11,184 bases of DNA from Rhodospirillaceae bacterium (GCA_018660305.1 JABJKO010000066.1:1-11184); one strand, 5' to 3'; shown: positions 1-7,680, counted from the first letter of the stretch. Program-made: numbers and translations. The notes: a model not told the origin generated them from the letters alone.

Positions 1-788
1 AACCCGATGCGCTGGAAGCGGCGCTGGGGACAGACGGGTTGTTGATCGTGGATATGGGTGAGCCGCAGGTTTATGCGCAGGGCCACGTGCCGGGCGCGGT
101 CAATCTGGCTTACGCGTCGCTCATCGGACCAAGGCCGCCCGCCATGGGGACCATCGCCGGCGCCGATCAGCTGAGCGCGGCCTTGTCCAGCATCGGGCTG
201 ACGCCGGATCACCATGTGGTGGCCTATGACGGCGAAGGCACCGGCAAGTCCAGCCGCTTCCTGTGGACTCTCGATGTGATCGGGCACGGCAATTTTTCGC
301 TGCTCAATGGCGGTCTCCATAGCTGGGCCGGTGAAGGCCATCCCATGGAGACCACGTCGAACGAACCGGCGCCCAGCCAGTACGTGGCGACCATTGGCGA
401 TAGTGCCATCGCCGATAAGGACTACATTCTTGCCCATCTGGACGATCCGTCGTTCATCGTGCTCGATGCGCGGACCGAGGCGGAATATACCGGCGCGGAC
501 GTGCGGGCGGCGCGGGGTGGCCATATTCCCGGGGCAGCAAATCTCGATTGGATGATGACCCTGGATAGGGAGAACAATTTCCGTCTCAAGCCGACGGCGG
601 AGTTGGAAGCCATGCTCGCCGAGCGGGGCCTGACGCCGGACAAGGAAATTGCCATGCATTGCCAGACCCATCACCGGTCGTCGCAAAGCTATGTGATGCT
701 CAAATCGCTGGGCTATGAAAAGATCCGCGGCTATGACGGCTCATGGTCCGAATGGGGCAATGATCCGGACGTGCCTGTTGAAACTTAA
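1..788 (+). CDS. Tandem-rhodanese sulfurtransferase, 5' end missing
   Basis: This is the 3' part of a two-domain sulfurtransferase (rhodanese/3-mercaptopyruvate sulfurtransferase superfamily), which moves sulfane sulfur from a donor onto a catalytic cysteine and then to an acceptor. The frame (codons from base 3) is open to the left edge, so the start lies outside; the TTG at 39 is internal. The first rhodanese domain shows GHVPGAVNL and YDGEGTGKSSR; it has no cysteine at the active-site position, as is usual for the structural N-terminal half. The second domain has VLDARTEAEY, GHIPGAANLDW and the loop HCQTHHRSSQSY, with the catalytic cysteine codon at 660-662. That six-residue loop is neither the CRKGVT of thiosulfate sulfurtransferases nor the CG(S/T)GVT of mercaptopyruvate enzymes, so the donor cannot be named. 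The TAA stop is at 786-788. The VOC and radical SAM genes downstream may be co-expressed, but a palindrome lies between them. Confidence 0.9.
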   Translation, partial: PDALEAALGTDGLLIVDMGEPQVYAQGHVPGAVNLAYASLIGPRPPAMGTIAGADQLSAALSSIGLTPDHHVVAYDGEGTGKSSRFLWTLDVIGHGNFSLLNGGLHSWAGEGHPMETTSNEPAPSQYVATIGDSAIADKDYILAHLDDPSFIVLDARTEAEYTGADVRAARGGHIPGAANLDWMMTLDRENNFRLKPTAELEAMLAERGLTPDKEIAMHCQTHHRSSQSYVMLKSLGYEKIRGYDGSWSEWGNDPDVPVET

Positions 789-800
789 GTGAAGTCGGCT

Positions 801-870
801 CCAGCCCTCTCCTCCACCCGGCCACCCACAGGATACTGGCGCTGGGTGGCCGGGTGGGGGAGAGGGCCGG
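801..870. repeat. Long intergenic palindrome (24-25 bp stem)
   Basis: The left arm (805-828) and right arm (843-866) are reverse complements over 24 positions with one exception, which would be a U-G wobble in RNA. A G-C pair at 804/867 extends the stem. The 14-base loop contains a further CAG-GATA-CTG mini-hairpin (829-838). No T-run follows either arm, so it is not a standard intrinsic terminator. It lies 16 bases after the rhodanese stop and ends 21 bases before the VOC start. It resembles the GC-rich dispersed palindromes (REP/BIME-like) found in many proteobacterial intergenic gaps. It could also stabilise or attenuate a message spanning both genes. Only one copy is seen in this window, so dispersal is an inference. 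Confidence 0.75.
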
Positions 871-891
871 TGCAGAGAGGATGTAAAAAAT

Positions 892-1506
892 ATGGCCAAT
901 GAATTTCCGCGTGGCAATGTAGATCTGGACGAGCTGAACAATACCGATATGCAGGCGCTGAAATCGTTCAGGCCGCCGGCGGACATGCCGTTCGATATCA
1001 CCAAGATCGGCCATGTGGTGCTGCATGTGCGCGACGTGAACCACTCGGCCGATTTTTACACCAAGGTGCTGGGGTTCCGGGTTTCCGACACCTATCCCGA
1101 AAGCATGATGCCGGGAAAAATGGTATTCCTGCGGTTTGGCCGGGATCATCACGGTTTGGCCCTGGTGGGCGGCAGCGCCAAGGACATGGATGACCGGGAG
1201 ATGCACCATATGGCGTTTCAGGTGGAAACCCTGGACGAGGTATTCCGCGCCCGCAATCATCTGGAAGAATGCGGCGTGAACATCGATTTCGAGGGCAGGC
1301 GCCGGGGCGGTTGTCAGGTTGCGGTTGAATTCAGCGATCCCGATGGCCACATGCTCGAGATCTATTGGGGTCTGGATCAGGTGGGTCCGGACGAAGACGC
1401 CCGCCCACCCGAGGAATGGACACCGGTGGCCTCGCTTGAAGATGCCATCGACAATGCGCCCCCCGGTCAGAACATGACGCTTAAGGACCCGAGCCTGCGG
1501 CGCTAG
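892..1506 (+). CDS. VOC family (glyoxalase/extradiol dioxygenase fold) protein
   Basis: A 204-residue cytoplasmic protein with one vicinal-oxygen-chelate domain. This superfamily holds metal-dependent dioxygenases, glyoxalases, epimerases and resistance proteins. After a 35-residue polar N-terminal extension, the first beta-alpha-beta module begins at GHVVLHVRDV, followed by FYTKVLGFRV. The second begins at HHMAFQVETLDEV and ends at DPDGHMLEIYW. The expected metal ligands are visible: His41, His106 and Glu156. The ligand set fits extradiol dioxygenase-like members such as catechol 2,3-dioxygenase, but the protein is shorter than a two-domain dioxygenase, so substrate and reaction stay open. 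The ATG at 892 follows a GAGAGGA ribosome-binding site. The radical SAM gene starts 15 bases after the stop, so the two are almost certainly one transcript. Confidence 0.88.
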   Translation: MANEFPRGNVDLDELNNTDMQALKSFRPPADMPFDITKIGHVVLHVRDVNHSADFYTKVLGFRVSDTYPESMMPGKMVFLRFGRDHHGLALVGGSAKDMDDREMHHMAFQVETLDEVFRARNHLEECGVNIDFEGRRRGGCQVAVEFSDPDGHMLEIYWGLDQVGPDEDARPPEEWTPVASLEDAIDNAPPGQNMTLKDPSLRR

Positions 1507-1521
1507 GCTTCCAGGGACACT

Positions 1522-2475
1522 ATGGACGGTACCGCTGACATCAAGCCGCTCGATCCGGCGAAGTTCAAAGACCCGGTACGGACGGCGGCGGGGGAGGTGC
1601 GCGCGTCCGTTACTCTCGACGGTCTCCATACGCTGTGGATCAATACGGGTACCCTGTGCAACCTCACCTGCAAAAACTGCTATATCGACTCCAGCCCGCG
1701 CAACGACCGGCTGGTCTATATCACGCCCGCGGAGGTCGCCGCCTATCTCGATGAAATAGAGACGCTGGATCTCGGCACGAAGGAGATCGGATTCACCGGA
1801 GGTGAGCCCTTCATGAACCCGGACATCATCGCCATGCTGGACCATGTGCTGGGGCGGGGCTTGCGGGCGCTGGTTCTGACCAACGCCATGCGCCCCCTGC
1901 GGCGCCATGAGGCGGCGCTGCTGGACCTGAAGGAAAAATATGGCGACGCACTGGCTCTGCGGGTCTCCATCGATCATTACAGCCAGGAATTGCACGAAAC
2001 TGAACGGGGCCCCAGGAGCTGGGCACCGACGATCGATGGCCTGAGCTGGCTGGCGGGAAACGGCTTCCGTATCGACGTGGCGGGCCGCACCCAATGGGGC
2101 GAAAGCGAAGAGCACATGCGCGCCGGTTTCGCAAAACTGTTTGCCGAACACAATATTCCCATCGATGCCAGTGATCCCGTCGGGCTCGTTTTGTTTCCCG
2201 AAATGGATGAACGGGAAGACGTGCCCGAGATCACCGAGCAATGCTGGGACATCCTCGGGGTGTCACCGGGAGACGTGATGTGCGCGTCTTCGCGCATGGT
2301 GGTCAAACGCAAGGGCGCCGAAAAGCCAGTTGTTCTGGCATGTACTCTCTTGCCCTATGACGAGGAATTCGAGCTTGGCGGTACTTTAGGCGAGGCCATG
2401 GGGGCGATCCCGCTCAACCATCCCCACTGCGCCAAATTCTGCGTCCTCGGCGGCGGCGCCTGCAGCAAGGGGTAG
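1522..2475 (+). CDS. Radical SAM protein with cysteine-rich C-terminus
   Basis: A 317-residue radical S-adenosylmethionine enzyme. The canonical CxxxCxxC motif that holds the SAM-binding [4Fe-4S] cluster is at Cys46, Cys50 and Cys53 (CNLTCKNCY). The SAM-contacting GGEP motif is at residues 93-96 (GFTGGEP). The family cleaves SAM reductively to a 5'-deoxyadenosyl radical. The C-terminal third has six more cysteines (241, 254, 274, 303, 307 and 314), the last three in HPHCAKFCVLGGGAC. This suggests an auxiliary iron-sulfur cluster as in SPASM/Twitch-type enzymes, though the spacing does not match a SPASM pattern I can name. An AGGGA at 1513-1517 precedes the ATG by four bases. It lies 15 bases after the VOC gene. 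No obvious short precursor-peptide gene is seen alongside, so a peptide substrate is not supported. The reaction is unknown. Confidence 0.9.
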   Translation: MDGTADIKPLDPAKFKDPVRTAAGEVRASVTLDGLHTLWINTGTLCNLTCKNCYIDSSPRNDRLVYITPAEVAAYLDEIETLDLGTKEIGFTGGEPFMNPDIIAMLDHVLGRGLRALVLTNAMRPLRRHEAALLDLKEKYGDALALRVSIDHYSQELHETERGPRSWAPTIDGLSWLAGNGFRIDVAGRTQWGESEEHMRAGFAKLFAEHNIPIDASDPVGLVLFPEMDEREDVPEITEQCWDILGVSPGDVMCASSRMVVKRKGAEKPVVLACTLLPYDEEFELGGTLGEAMGAIPLNHPHCAKFCVLGGGACSKG

Positions 2476-2606
2476 CCTTTCTGCTAAAGGACACTCGGTA
2501 ATCGCCCATCGGTTTCCTGGCGGGTTCAATCTGCCTCTCGCTTTTCCCTCTGGACCGCGCACCGGATCCGGGGCGACAATGCTGCAAACACACAGGGAGC
2601 TACACA

Positions 2607-4064
2607 ATGTCAGATACCAACCTCGCGCCGGAAAAATCATTCGTCTTCGATTTCGTCGATCGCAACGCCGAAGCCGTCGCCACCATCGGCGACAGCGTCT
2701 TTTATTTCGGCGAACTGGGCATGCAGGAGGTGCAGAGCGCCAAGCTCATGACCGGTCTGCTGGAAGAAGCCGGGTTCAATGTGGAGCGCGGTATCTCCGG
2801 TTTCCCCACCGGGTTCTGCGCCACCTTCGGGTCCGGCGAGCCGGTCATCGCGCTGCATACGGAATATGACGCCAACCCAAACAACAGCCAGGCGTCAGGC
2901 GCCACCGAGCAGGAAAACATCACCGCCGACGGGCCGGGCCATTGCGAAGGCCACAATTGCAACGCCGCCGTCATGGTGTCGGGTGCCATCGCCGCCAAGA
3001 AGGCCATGGAGGAATTCGGACTCAAGGGCACACTGAAAGTCTTTGGCGCGCCCGGCGAGGAGCAGCTCATCAGCCGGCCTTACTATGTGCGCGACGGCTG
3101 GTTCGACGATGTGGACGTGGCGATACACGATCATATTGGCGGTGATATGCACACGGTGTACGGCCTGACCCATGCGGCAGCGATCTCTGCCTATTTCACC
3201 TTTCACGGCGAGGCCGCCCATGCTTCCACCGCGCCATGGCGGGCCCGTGATTCGCTGGATGCCGTTGTCCTGATGGATATGGGCATGGCCCAGTTCCGCG
3301 AGCATATGGAGCCCGACATGCGAGCCCATCGCGTCATCAAGCAGGGTGGCGATCAGCCCAACGTGATCCCGGCCAAGGCCATGGTGTGGTGGACCTTCCG
3401 GGCCCCCACCGCCGAGGGTGCGCGCAGCGTCTTCGAACAGGGCAAGAAGATCGCCCAGGGCGCCGCCATGATGACCAACACCGAATTGGACATCGAGGTG
3501 ATGAGCGCGGTCTGGCCGGTGCGTACCAACCAGGGTCTGGCCGAGGCCATCCAGGCCAATATCGAACTGGTGGGCGTGCCCGAATGGACCGACGACGAGC
3601 AGGCCTTCGCCCGCAAGCTGCAGAAAGCGGCCGAGGTTAAGGTCGAGGGGCTGGCGACCGAGGCCCGTCCGTTACTGGGCCCGACGGAACAGCGGTCGCC
3701 CTCCAACGATTGCGGCGACGTGTCCTGGAAAGTCCCCATGGGCCGCGTGGGCTTTCCGTCCAACGTCCCCAACGTGCCGTTCCATCACTGGGCCGGCGGC
3801 GCGGCGCTGGCCACCACCATCGCCCATAAGGGGTCCGTGGCCGGCGCCAAGACCCTGGCCGGGACGGTGGTTGATCTGTTGTCCAACCCGGCACTGGTGA
3901 AACGCGCCAAGGAAACCTTCGCCGAGGAAATCGGCGATATCGTCTACAAGCCGCTGATCCCCGAGGACCAGAAACCGCCGGTGAATCTCAACCGCGAAAT
4001 GATGGAATCCTTCCGCAAACCCATGAGCGAGCACTACGTCAAAGAAAAGCCGGTGTTTGTGTGA
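2607..4064 (+). CDS. M20 family amidohydrolase, AbgB-like
   Basis: A 485-residue zinc-dependent amidohydrolase of peptidase family M20. It is closest in layout and length (about 480 residues) to AbgB, a subunit of E. coli p-aminobenzoyl-glutamate hydrolase. Visible motifs are HTEYDANPNNSQ in the first catalytic part; GHCEGHNCNAA (His112, Cys113, His116), matching the GHACGHD metal site of this subfamily; the general-base region APGEEQ (Glu151/Glu152); HGEAAHAS at the start of the lid/dimerisation domain; QPNVIPAKA; and the C-terminal NDCGDVSW plus VPFHHWAGG typical of AbgB-like proteins. These enzymes hydrolyse amide bonds of N-acyl amino acids or related compounds in the cytoplasm. No separate AbgA partner or AbgT transporter is nearby. 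The start is set by AGGGAG (2594-2599) seven bases before the ATG. The 131-base gap after the radical SAM gene suggests its own promoter. The substrate is not determinable. Confidence 0.9.
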   Translation: MSDTNLAPEKSFVFDFVDRNAEAVATIGDSVFYFGELGMQEVQSAKLMTGLLEEAGFNVERGISGFPTGFCATFGSGEPVIALHTEYDANPNNSQASGATEQENITADGPGHCEGHNCNAAVMVSGAIAAKKAMEEFGLKGTLKVFGAPGEEQLISRPYYVRDGWFDDVDVAIHDHIGGDMHTVYGLTHAAAISAYFTFHGEAAHASTAPWRARDSLDAVVLMDMGMAQFREHMEPDMRAHRVIKQGGDQPNVIPAKAMVWWTFRAPTAEGARSVFEQGKKIAQGAAMMTNTELDIEVMSAVWPVRTNQGLAEAIQANIELVGVPEWTDDEQAFARKLQKAAEVKVEGLATEARPLLGPTEQRSPSNDCGDVSWKVPMGRVGFPSNVPNVPFHHWAGGAALATTIAHKGSVAGAKTLAGTVVDLLSNPALVKRAKETFAEEIGDIVYKPLIPEDQKPPVNLNREMMESFRKPMSEHYVKEKPVFV

Positions 4065-4070
4065 GGGCGT

Positions 4071-4095
4071 GGGCGGGCCTAAGACCCGCCCGCCC
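4071..4095. terminator. GC-rich hairpin between convergent genes
   Basis: A perfect 8-bp inverted repeat, 4071-4078 with 4088-4095, with a 9-base loop; an alternative 7-bp pairing uses 4085-4091. It sits seven bases after the M20 stop and two bases before the end of the convergent ThDP gene, the usual place for a shared terminator. There is no T-run on either side, so termination may be weak or factor-assisted. Confidence 0.5.
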
Positions 4096-4097
4096 TT

Positions 4098-5723
4098 CTA
4101 CCCCCGCACCCTGGGCAGATGCATCAGGTGCCAGGGGCTTGGCAGTTCGCCCACCGGGATTTCGATCAGGGTCGGAAAATCGTTGCCCAAGCCTTTCTTG
4201 AGGGCGGCGCGCAACTCGTCGGGATTTGTCGCCCGGATACCCTGGGCGCCGAAGGATTCGGCATATTTGACGAAATCCGGATTGTGCAGATCGGTGCCGA
4301 TCACCCGGTTGCCGTATTTATGGACCTGCGACCGTTTCACGTTGCCATAGGCGCCGTCATTGAACACCAGGGTGACGGTGCCGATGCGGTGCTGCACGGC
4401 GGTGGACAGTTCGCTGCCGGCAAACAGGAAGCCGCCATCGCCGGTGATCGATACCACCTCCTTGTCCGGGTTGGCCACTTTGACGCCGAGCGAGGTCGGG
4501 AAACCGTAGCCCAGCGTGCCCTGATAGCCCGGAGAGACATAAGTGCGGGGGTGATAGAACGGCATGCCGATCCGCATCATGTAGGCCATCTGGGTCGATT
4601 CACCGACGATAAATCCGTCCCTCGGCAATTCCTCCCGCAGCACCGACGCGAAGCCCCATTGCGGCGACAGTTTTTCGAACTCGACCTGAAGTTCCGCCTT
4701 GCGGGCGTTTAACTCGTCCTTGCGGGACTCGCGCTTGCGATTGTGGCCGGGGATAGCGTTGGCGAGCGCCGCCAGCGCGGCCCGCGCGTCGGCGGCGATG
4801 CCCACCGCCGGTTTGCCGCTGCGTGCCAGTTCCGTCTGATCCACATCGATGCGGATGATTTTGACACTGCTGTCGACGCCCCAGCCGTAATATTGCTCAT
4901 ACATGCGGGTGCCGACGGCCAATACCACGTCGGAATCGGCATAGAGCCGGTGACCGACGCTTTCGGCGATACCGATATAGTGATCGGCCGAGATGGCGCC
5001 CTTGCCGTTGCGTGACATGCTGACCGGTGCCTGCAGGATCTCGGCGACGGCGAGCAGTTCCTCGCACGCGCCAAAGGCACCGCGTCCCGACAGGATCAGG
5101 GGATTTTTGGCTTCGCCCAGCAGCTTGGCCGCCGCCTCGATGAGATCGGGGTCGGGCTGGAGCGGGGTAGGCGCGGCGATGGCGTCGCGCAAATCTACGT
5201 CAGCTTCCATGGCGAACACGTCCGGTGACGCCTCCAGCCCGACAGGCCGGATGCGTCCCGACCGCAGTTCCTGAAAGGCCGTTTCCACCAGAGCCGGGCC
5301 CTCCGACGGGTGATTCATGCGCTCGGCCCACTTTGTGAGTGTGCGGATGGTGCCCAGCTGGTCGTTGATTTCATGATGCGAGCCGATGTGCCGGTCGATC
5401 TTGTCGGAGGCCACCTGTCCGGTGATACACATCACCGGCGAATTGCAGGCATAGGCGGTCGACAGCGCGGCCGAGGAATTCAGGAAACCCGGTCCCGGCA
5501 CCACGGCATAGGCGCCCACCTTGCCCGACGAGGCGGCATAGCCGAAGGCCATGTAGCCGCCGCCCTGTTCGTGGCGGTTCTGAATGAATCGGATGCCGTT
5601 GCGTTCGTCGTGCAGGGCATTGAAAAAGTAATCCAGCTGAACGCCGGGGATACCGAACATGGTATCGACACCATAGGCCCTGAGCGATTTTACGATTGCC
5701 GTACCGCCTGTCATCCGCGCCAT
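4098..5723 (-). CDS. Thiamine diphosphate-dependent enzyme (acetolactate synthase-like superfamily)
   Basis: A 541-residue ThDP enzyme of the superfamily that includes acetolactate synthase, benzoylformate decarboxylase and sulfoacetaldehyde acetyltransferase. These enzymes decarboxylate 2-oxoacids or transfer activated aldehyde units. The N-terminal PYR domain has FGIPGVQLDYF and the cofactor-activating Glu52 in NRHEQGGGYMA. A central domain spans roughly residues 180-330. The C-terminal PP domain has the ThDP/Mg site, GDGG at 428-431 and Asn455 in VFNDGAYGN. The frame extends to a GTG at 5753. I chose the ATG at 5723 because AGGGAG (5735-5730) lies six bases upstream of it, while the earlier candidates lack a suitable site or overlap it. 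The gene is convergent with the M20 gene and divergent from the isochorismatase-family gene. Subfamily and substrate cannot be fixed from motifs alone. An anabolic IlvB role is less likely, since no regulatory-subunit gene (IlvN) is adjacent. Confidence 0.88.
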   Translation of the reverse strand: MARMTGGTAIVKSLRAYGVDTMFGIPGVQLDYFFNALHDERNGIRFIQNRHEQGGGYMAFGYAASSGKVGAYAVVPGPGFLNSSAALSTAYACNSPVMCITGQVASDKIDRHIGSHHEINDQLGTIRTLTKWAERMNHPSEGPALVETAFQELRSGRIRPVGLEASPDVFAMEADVDLRDAIAAPTPLQPDPDLIEAAAKLLGEAKNPLILSGRGAFGACEELLAVAEILQAPVSMSRNGKGAISADHYIGIAESVGHRLYADSDVVLAVGTRMYEQYYGWGVDSSVKIIRIDVDQTELARSGKPAVGIAADARAALAALANAIPGHNRKRESRKDELNARKAELQVEFEKLSPQWGFASVLREELPRDGFIVGESTQMAYMMRIGMPFYHPRTYVSPGYQGTLGYGFPTSLGVKVANPDKEVVSITGDGGFLFAGSELSTAVQHRIGTVTLVFNDGAYGNVKRSQVHKYGNRVIGTDLHNPDFVKYAESFGAQGIRATNPDELRAALKKGLGNDFPTLIEIPVGELPSPWHLMHLPRVRG

Positions 5724-5811
5724 GACCATCTCCCTGTAATTTGTTAGAGTCACATATTACGCAGGAGAGGATGATCGCGCATCCCCCACCCGTTTAACGG
5801 AAAGCCGCACC
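5724..5811. promoter_or_regulatory. Divergent promoter region
   Basis: The 88 bases between the divergent ThDP and isochorismatase-family genes must serve both, because neither has a co-directional neighbour immediately upstream. The interval has the only AT-rich patch nearby (5738-5760), flanked by an inverted GTAAT (5736-5740) and ATTAC (5756-5760). That is a possible operator, though a short one. I see no convincing -35/-10 pair in either direction. Confidence 0.35.
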
Positions 5812-6465
5812 ATGCAGGAAGTGTTGACCCAGTTTGAAGACCGCATCGACCCGGCCCATTCGGCGGTGTTGGTGGTGGATATCCAGAACGATTTCTGTGC
5901 GCCGGACGGCTATCTCGGCCGCAAATTCGGTTGTGACGAAGCCGCCAACGAGGCGCTGGCCGCCCGCAATGTGGCGTTGACTGACGCGGCGCGCGAGGCC
6001 GGCGCGCAGATCGTCTGGATCCAGGCGATTTATGATCCGGTTTATTTATCGGCGCCCATGCTGATGAAGGGCGGATCCCATGGCAATGAAGTGCGCTGCG
6101 TCGACGGCAGCTGGGGGGCGGATTTTTATAATGTGGCGCCCAAGGAAGGCGATCTTATCGTCCGAAAGCACCGTTACAGCGCGTTTTCCGGAACCGCGAT
6201 GGATAATCTGCTGCGCCGCAACGGTATCCGCACCACCGTGGTGACCGGTGTGTCCACCAATATCTGCGTGGAATCGACCCTGCGGGAAGCGTTCAATCTT
6301 GGCTACTACGTGGTGGTGCCCCGCGACTGCGTCGCCAGCAACAATGCCGAACTGCATGAGGCGACCCTCAAGAATGTTGAATTTCTGATCGGCGATGTGA
6401 CCAGTTCGTCCGATCTGATCGATTATTGGTCGGACGCCAGGACGGGTGCGGTGTCCAACGGATAA
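5812..6465 (+). CDS. Isochorismatase-family cysteine hydrolase (RutB-like)
   Basis: A 217-residue alpha/beta hydrolase of the isochorismatase-like superfamily. Members such as ureidoacrylate amidohydrolase RutB, nicotinamidase and N-carbamoylsarcosine amidase cleave C-N bonds through a covalent cysteine intermediate. The Asp-Lys-Cys triad is complete: Asp23 in VVDIQNDF, Lys119 in VRKHRYSAF and Cys152 in GVSTNICVEST. The cis-peptide region precedes the nucleophile at Val147-Ser148. The spacing and the YSAFSGTAMD and NICVESTLREAF stretches resemble RutB more than true isochorismatase, but none of the other rut genes is present. The protein is cytoplasmic, with no signal peptide. GGAAAG lies about nine bases before the ATG. 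The TTT receptor gene starts 97 bases downstream on the same strand and may share the transcript. The most likely role is hydrolysis of a carbamoyl, ureido or amide compound; the exact substrate is unknown. Confidence 0.88.
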   Translation: MQEVLTQFEDRIDPAHSAVLVVDIQNDFCAPDGYLGRKFGCDEAANEALAARNVALTDAAREAGAQIVWIQAIYDPVYLSAPMLMKGGSHGNEVRCVDGSWGADFYNVAPKEGDLIVRKHRYSAFSGTAMDNLLRRNGIRTTVVTGVSTNICVESTLREAFNLGYYVVVPRDCVASNNAELHEATLKNVEFLIGDVTSSSDLIDYWSDARTGAVSNG

Positions 6466-6562
6466 GGTTTGCGCAAATCGCCGCCGTCCCAGGGTGGAGA
6501 ACCGCCGGTGTTTCTGGTAACCTCGCCAACAAGCAAAGCCATAAAGCCATGAGGAGGAAATA

Positions 6563-7606
6563 ATGCGTATTAAATTTGTTTCGGCATTTTTGATGGCTGC
6601 TATCATGATTGCCGGTCTGGTCATCGCACCGGTAAAGCAGGCGGCAGCCGGTTTTTACAAAGACAAAGTCATGACGATCATCATCCCCTTCGGACCGGGT
6701 GGTGGGTATCATCTGTATTCGAGCAAATTATCGAATCACATCCGACAGTATATTCCTGATTCACCGCCCATCGTGCTGCAGTTCATGCCCGGCGCCGGCG
6801 GTCTGAAGGGCGCCAATTACTTCTATTCGGTGGCGCCGAAGGAGGGCACCCACATGGCGCTCCTGTCGCAGACTGCCTCGTTGTTCCAGCGATTGAACAG
6901 GGGGAAAAAAGGCTACCGGTATGATGCGTCGAAGCTTAACTATATCGGCCGTCTGGTCAGCATGGATGCGGCCCATATGTTCTTTAAATCCCTGCCCACC
7001 CGCAACATCGGGATGCTCAAGGGACAGAAGTCGGGCACCGTGATCGCCTGTACGGCAGGCAAGGCGGCGCAGGGTTATATCAACGCCAAAGCGCTCGCGG
7101 TGGCGTCTGGCCTGAAAATCAAAATTCTCACCGGCTATCAGGGATCCCGCCGTCAGAATCTCGCCATGCAGCAGGGGGAGTGCAATTACCAGCCCGGAGC
7201 CTGGAACAGCTGGAAGGCCCGCCTGGGGGACTGGATCGACAAGAAATGGGTAGTGCCGGTCGCGCTGACCGCGCCGCAACGGCATCCGGATCTGCCCGAT
7301 GTCCCCACTATTGTTGAACTGGCCAAGACGCCCGAACTAAAGCGGATCATGAGCTTCATCGCCGGGTACGCGGCGGTGGGCCGGGCGTTCGCTACCCCGC
7401 CCGGCACGCCAAAGGCGCGGGTCGCCATGTTGCGGTCGGCGTTCAACAAGACGGTCAGGAATAAGAAATTCCTGGCGGAAGCGGCGAAGCAGAACATGCT
7501 GCTTGGCCCGGAGACCGGAGAGTTTGTTCAGAAGGTCGTGGACGGTATCATCGGCGCTCCCGACGATGTGGTTCTCGCCACAAGAAAGATGCTGGGATAC
7601 AAATAA
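6563..7606 (+). CDS. TTT family (Bug/TctC-like) periplasmic substrate-binding protein
   Basis: A 347-residue periplasmic receptor of the tripartite tricarboxylate transporter family, which binds carboxylates or other small organic compounds for a TctA/TctB membrane pair. A Sec signal peptide is clear: positive start MRIK, hydrophobic residues 5-22 and likely cleavage after Ala29 (QAAA-G). The mature protein opens with KVMTIIIPFGPGGGYH (residues 35-50), the ligand-binding loop, then PGAGGLKGANYFY and VAPKEGTHMALL, both diagnostic. A later stretch, HPDLPDVPTIVEL, is also typical of the family. In the GGGYD-type subgroup the fifth residue of this loop is usually Asp; here it is His50, which may alter ligand choice. 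A very strong ribosome-binding site (GAGGAGGAAA) precedes the ATG at 6563. No tctA or tctB gene is in the window, so it is an orphan receptor here. It is followed by a strong terminator. Confidence 0.92.
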   Translation: MRIKFVSAFLMAAIMIAGLVIAPVKQAAAGFYKDKVMTIIIPFGPGGGYHLYSSKLSNHIRQYIPDSPPIVLQFMPGAGGLKGANYFYSVAPKEGTHMALLSQTASLFQRLNRGKKGYRYDASKLNYIGRLVSMDAAHMFFKSLPTRNIGMLKGQKSGTVIACTAGKAAQGYINAKALAVASGLKIKILTGYQGSRRQNLAMQQGECNYQPGAWNSWKARLGDWIDKKWVVPVALTAPQRHPDLPDVPTIVELAKTPELKRIMSFIAGYAAVGRAFATPPGTPKARVAMLRSAFNKTVRNKKFLAEAAKQNMLLGPETGEFVQKVVDGIIGAPDDVVLATRKMLGYK

Positions 7607-7628
7607 AGTCTCTCAGCGACTGATTGTG

Positions 7629-7663
7629 AAAAAAGGGCCGGTCATCTGACCGGCCCTTTTCTA
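7629..7663. terminator. Strong bidirectional intrinsic terminator
   Basis: A perfect inverted repeat, 7631-7644 with 7647-7660, gives a GC-rich stem with AAAA on the left and TTTT on the right. The effective loop is about six bases (CATCTG). It lies 22 bases after the TTT receptor stop and about 20 bases beyond the stop of the convergent P460 gene. The T-runs on both strands let it end both transcripts. Confidence 0.92.
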
Positions 7664-7680
7664 TTCACAGGCGCACCGGA

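Noticed and set aside
700..2241. 513-residue - strand open frame over the VOC and radical SAM genes
   Set aside because: It covers two well-supported + strand genes, has no recognisable domain, and arises from high-GC codon bias.
2476..2490. Small hairpin right after the radical SAM stop (CCTTT/AAAGG)
   Set aside because: A 5-bp stem with no T-run is too weak to call a terminator.
2563..2572. CCGGATCCGG palindrome upstream of the M20 gene
   Set aside because: A 10-bp palindrome is expected by chance in GC-rich DNA and has no known operator match.
6468..6477. TTTGCGCAAA palindrome after the isochorismatase-family gene
   Set aside because: It is a short perfect palindrome but single copy and not placed like an operator for the gene that follows 85 bases later.
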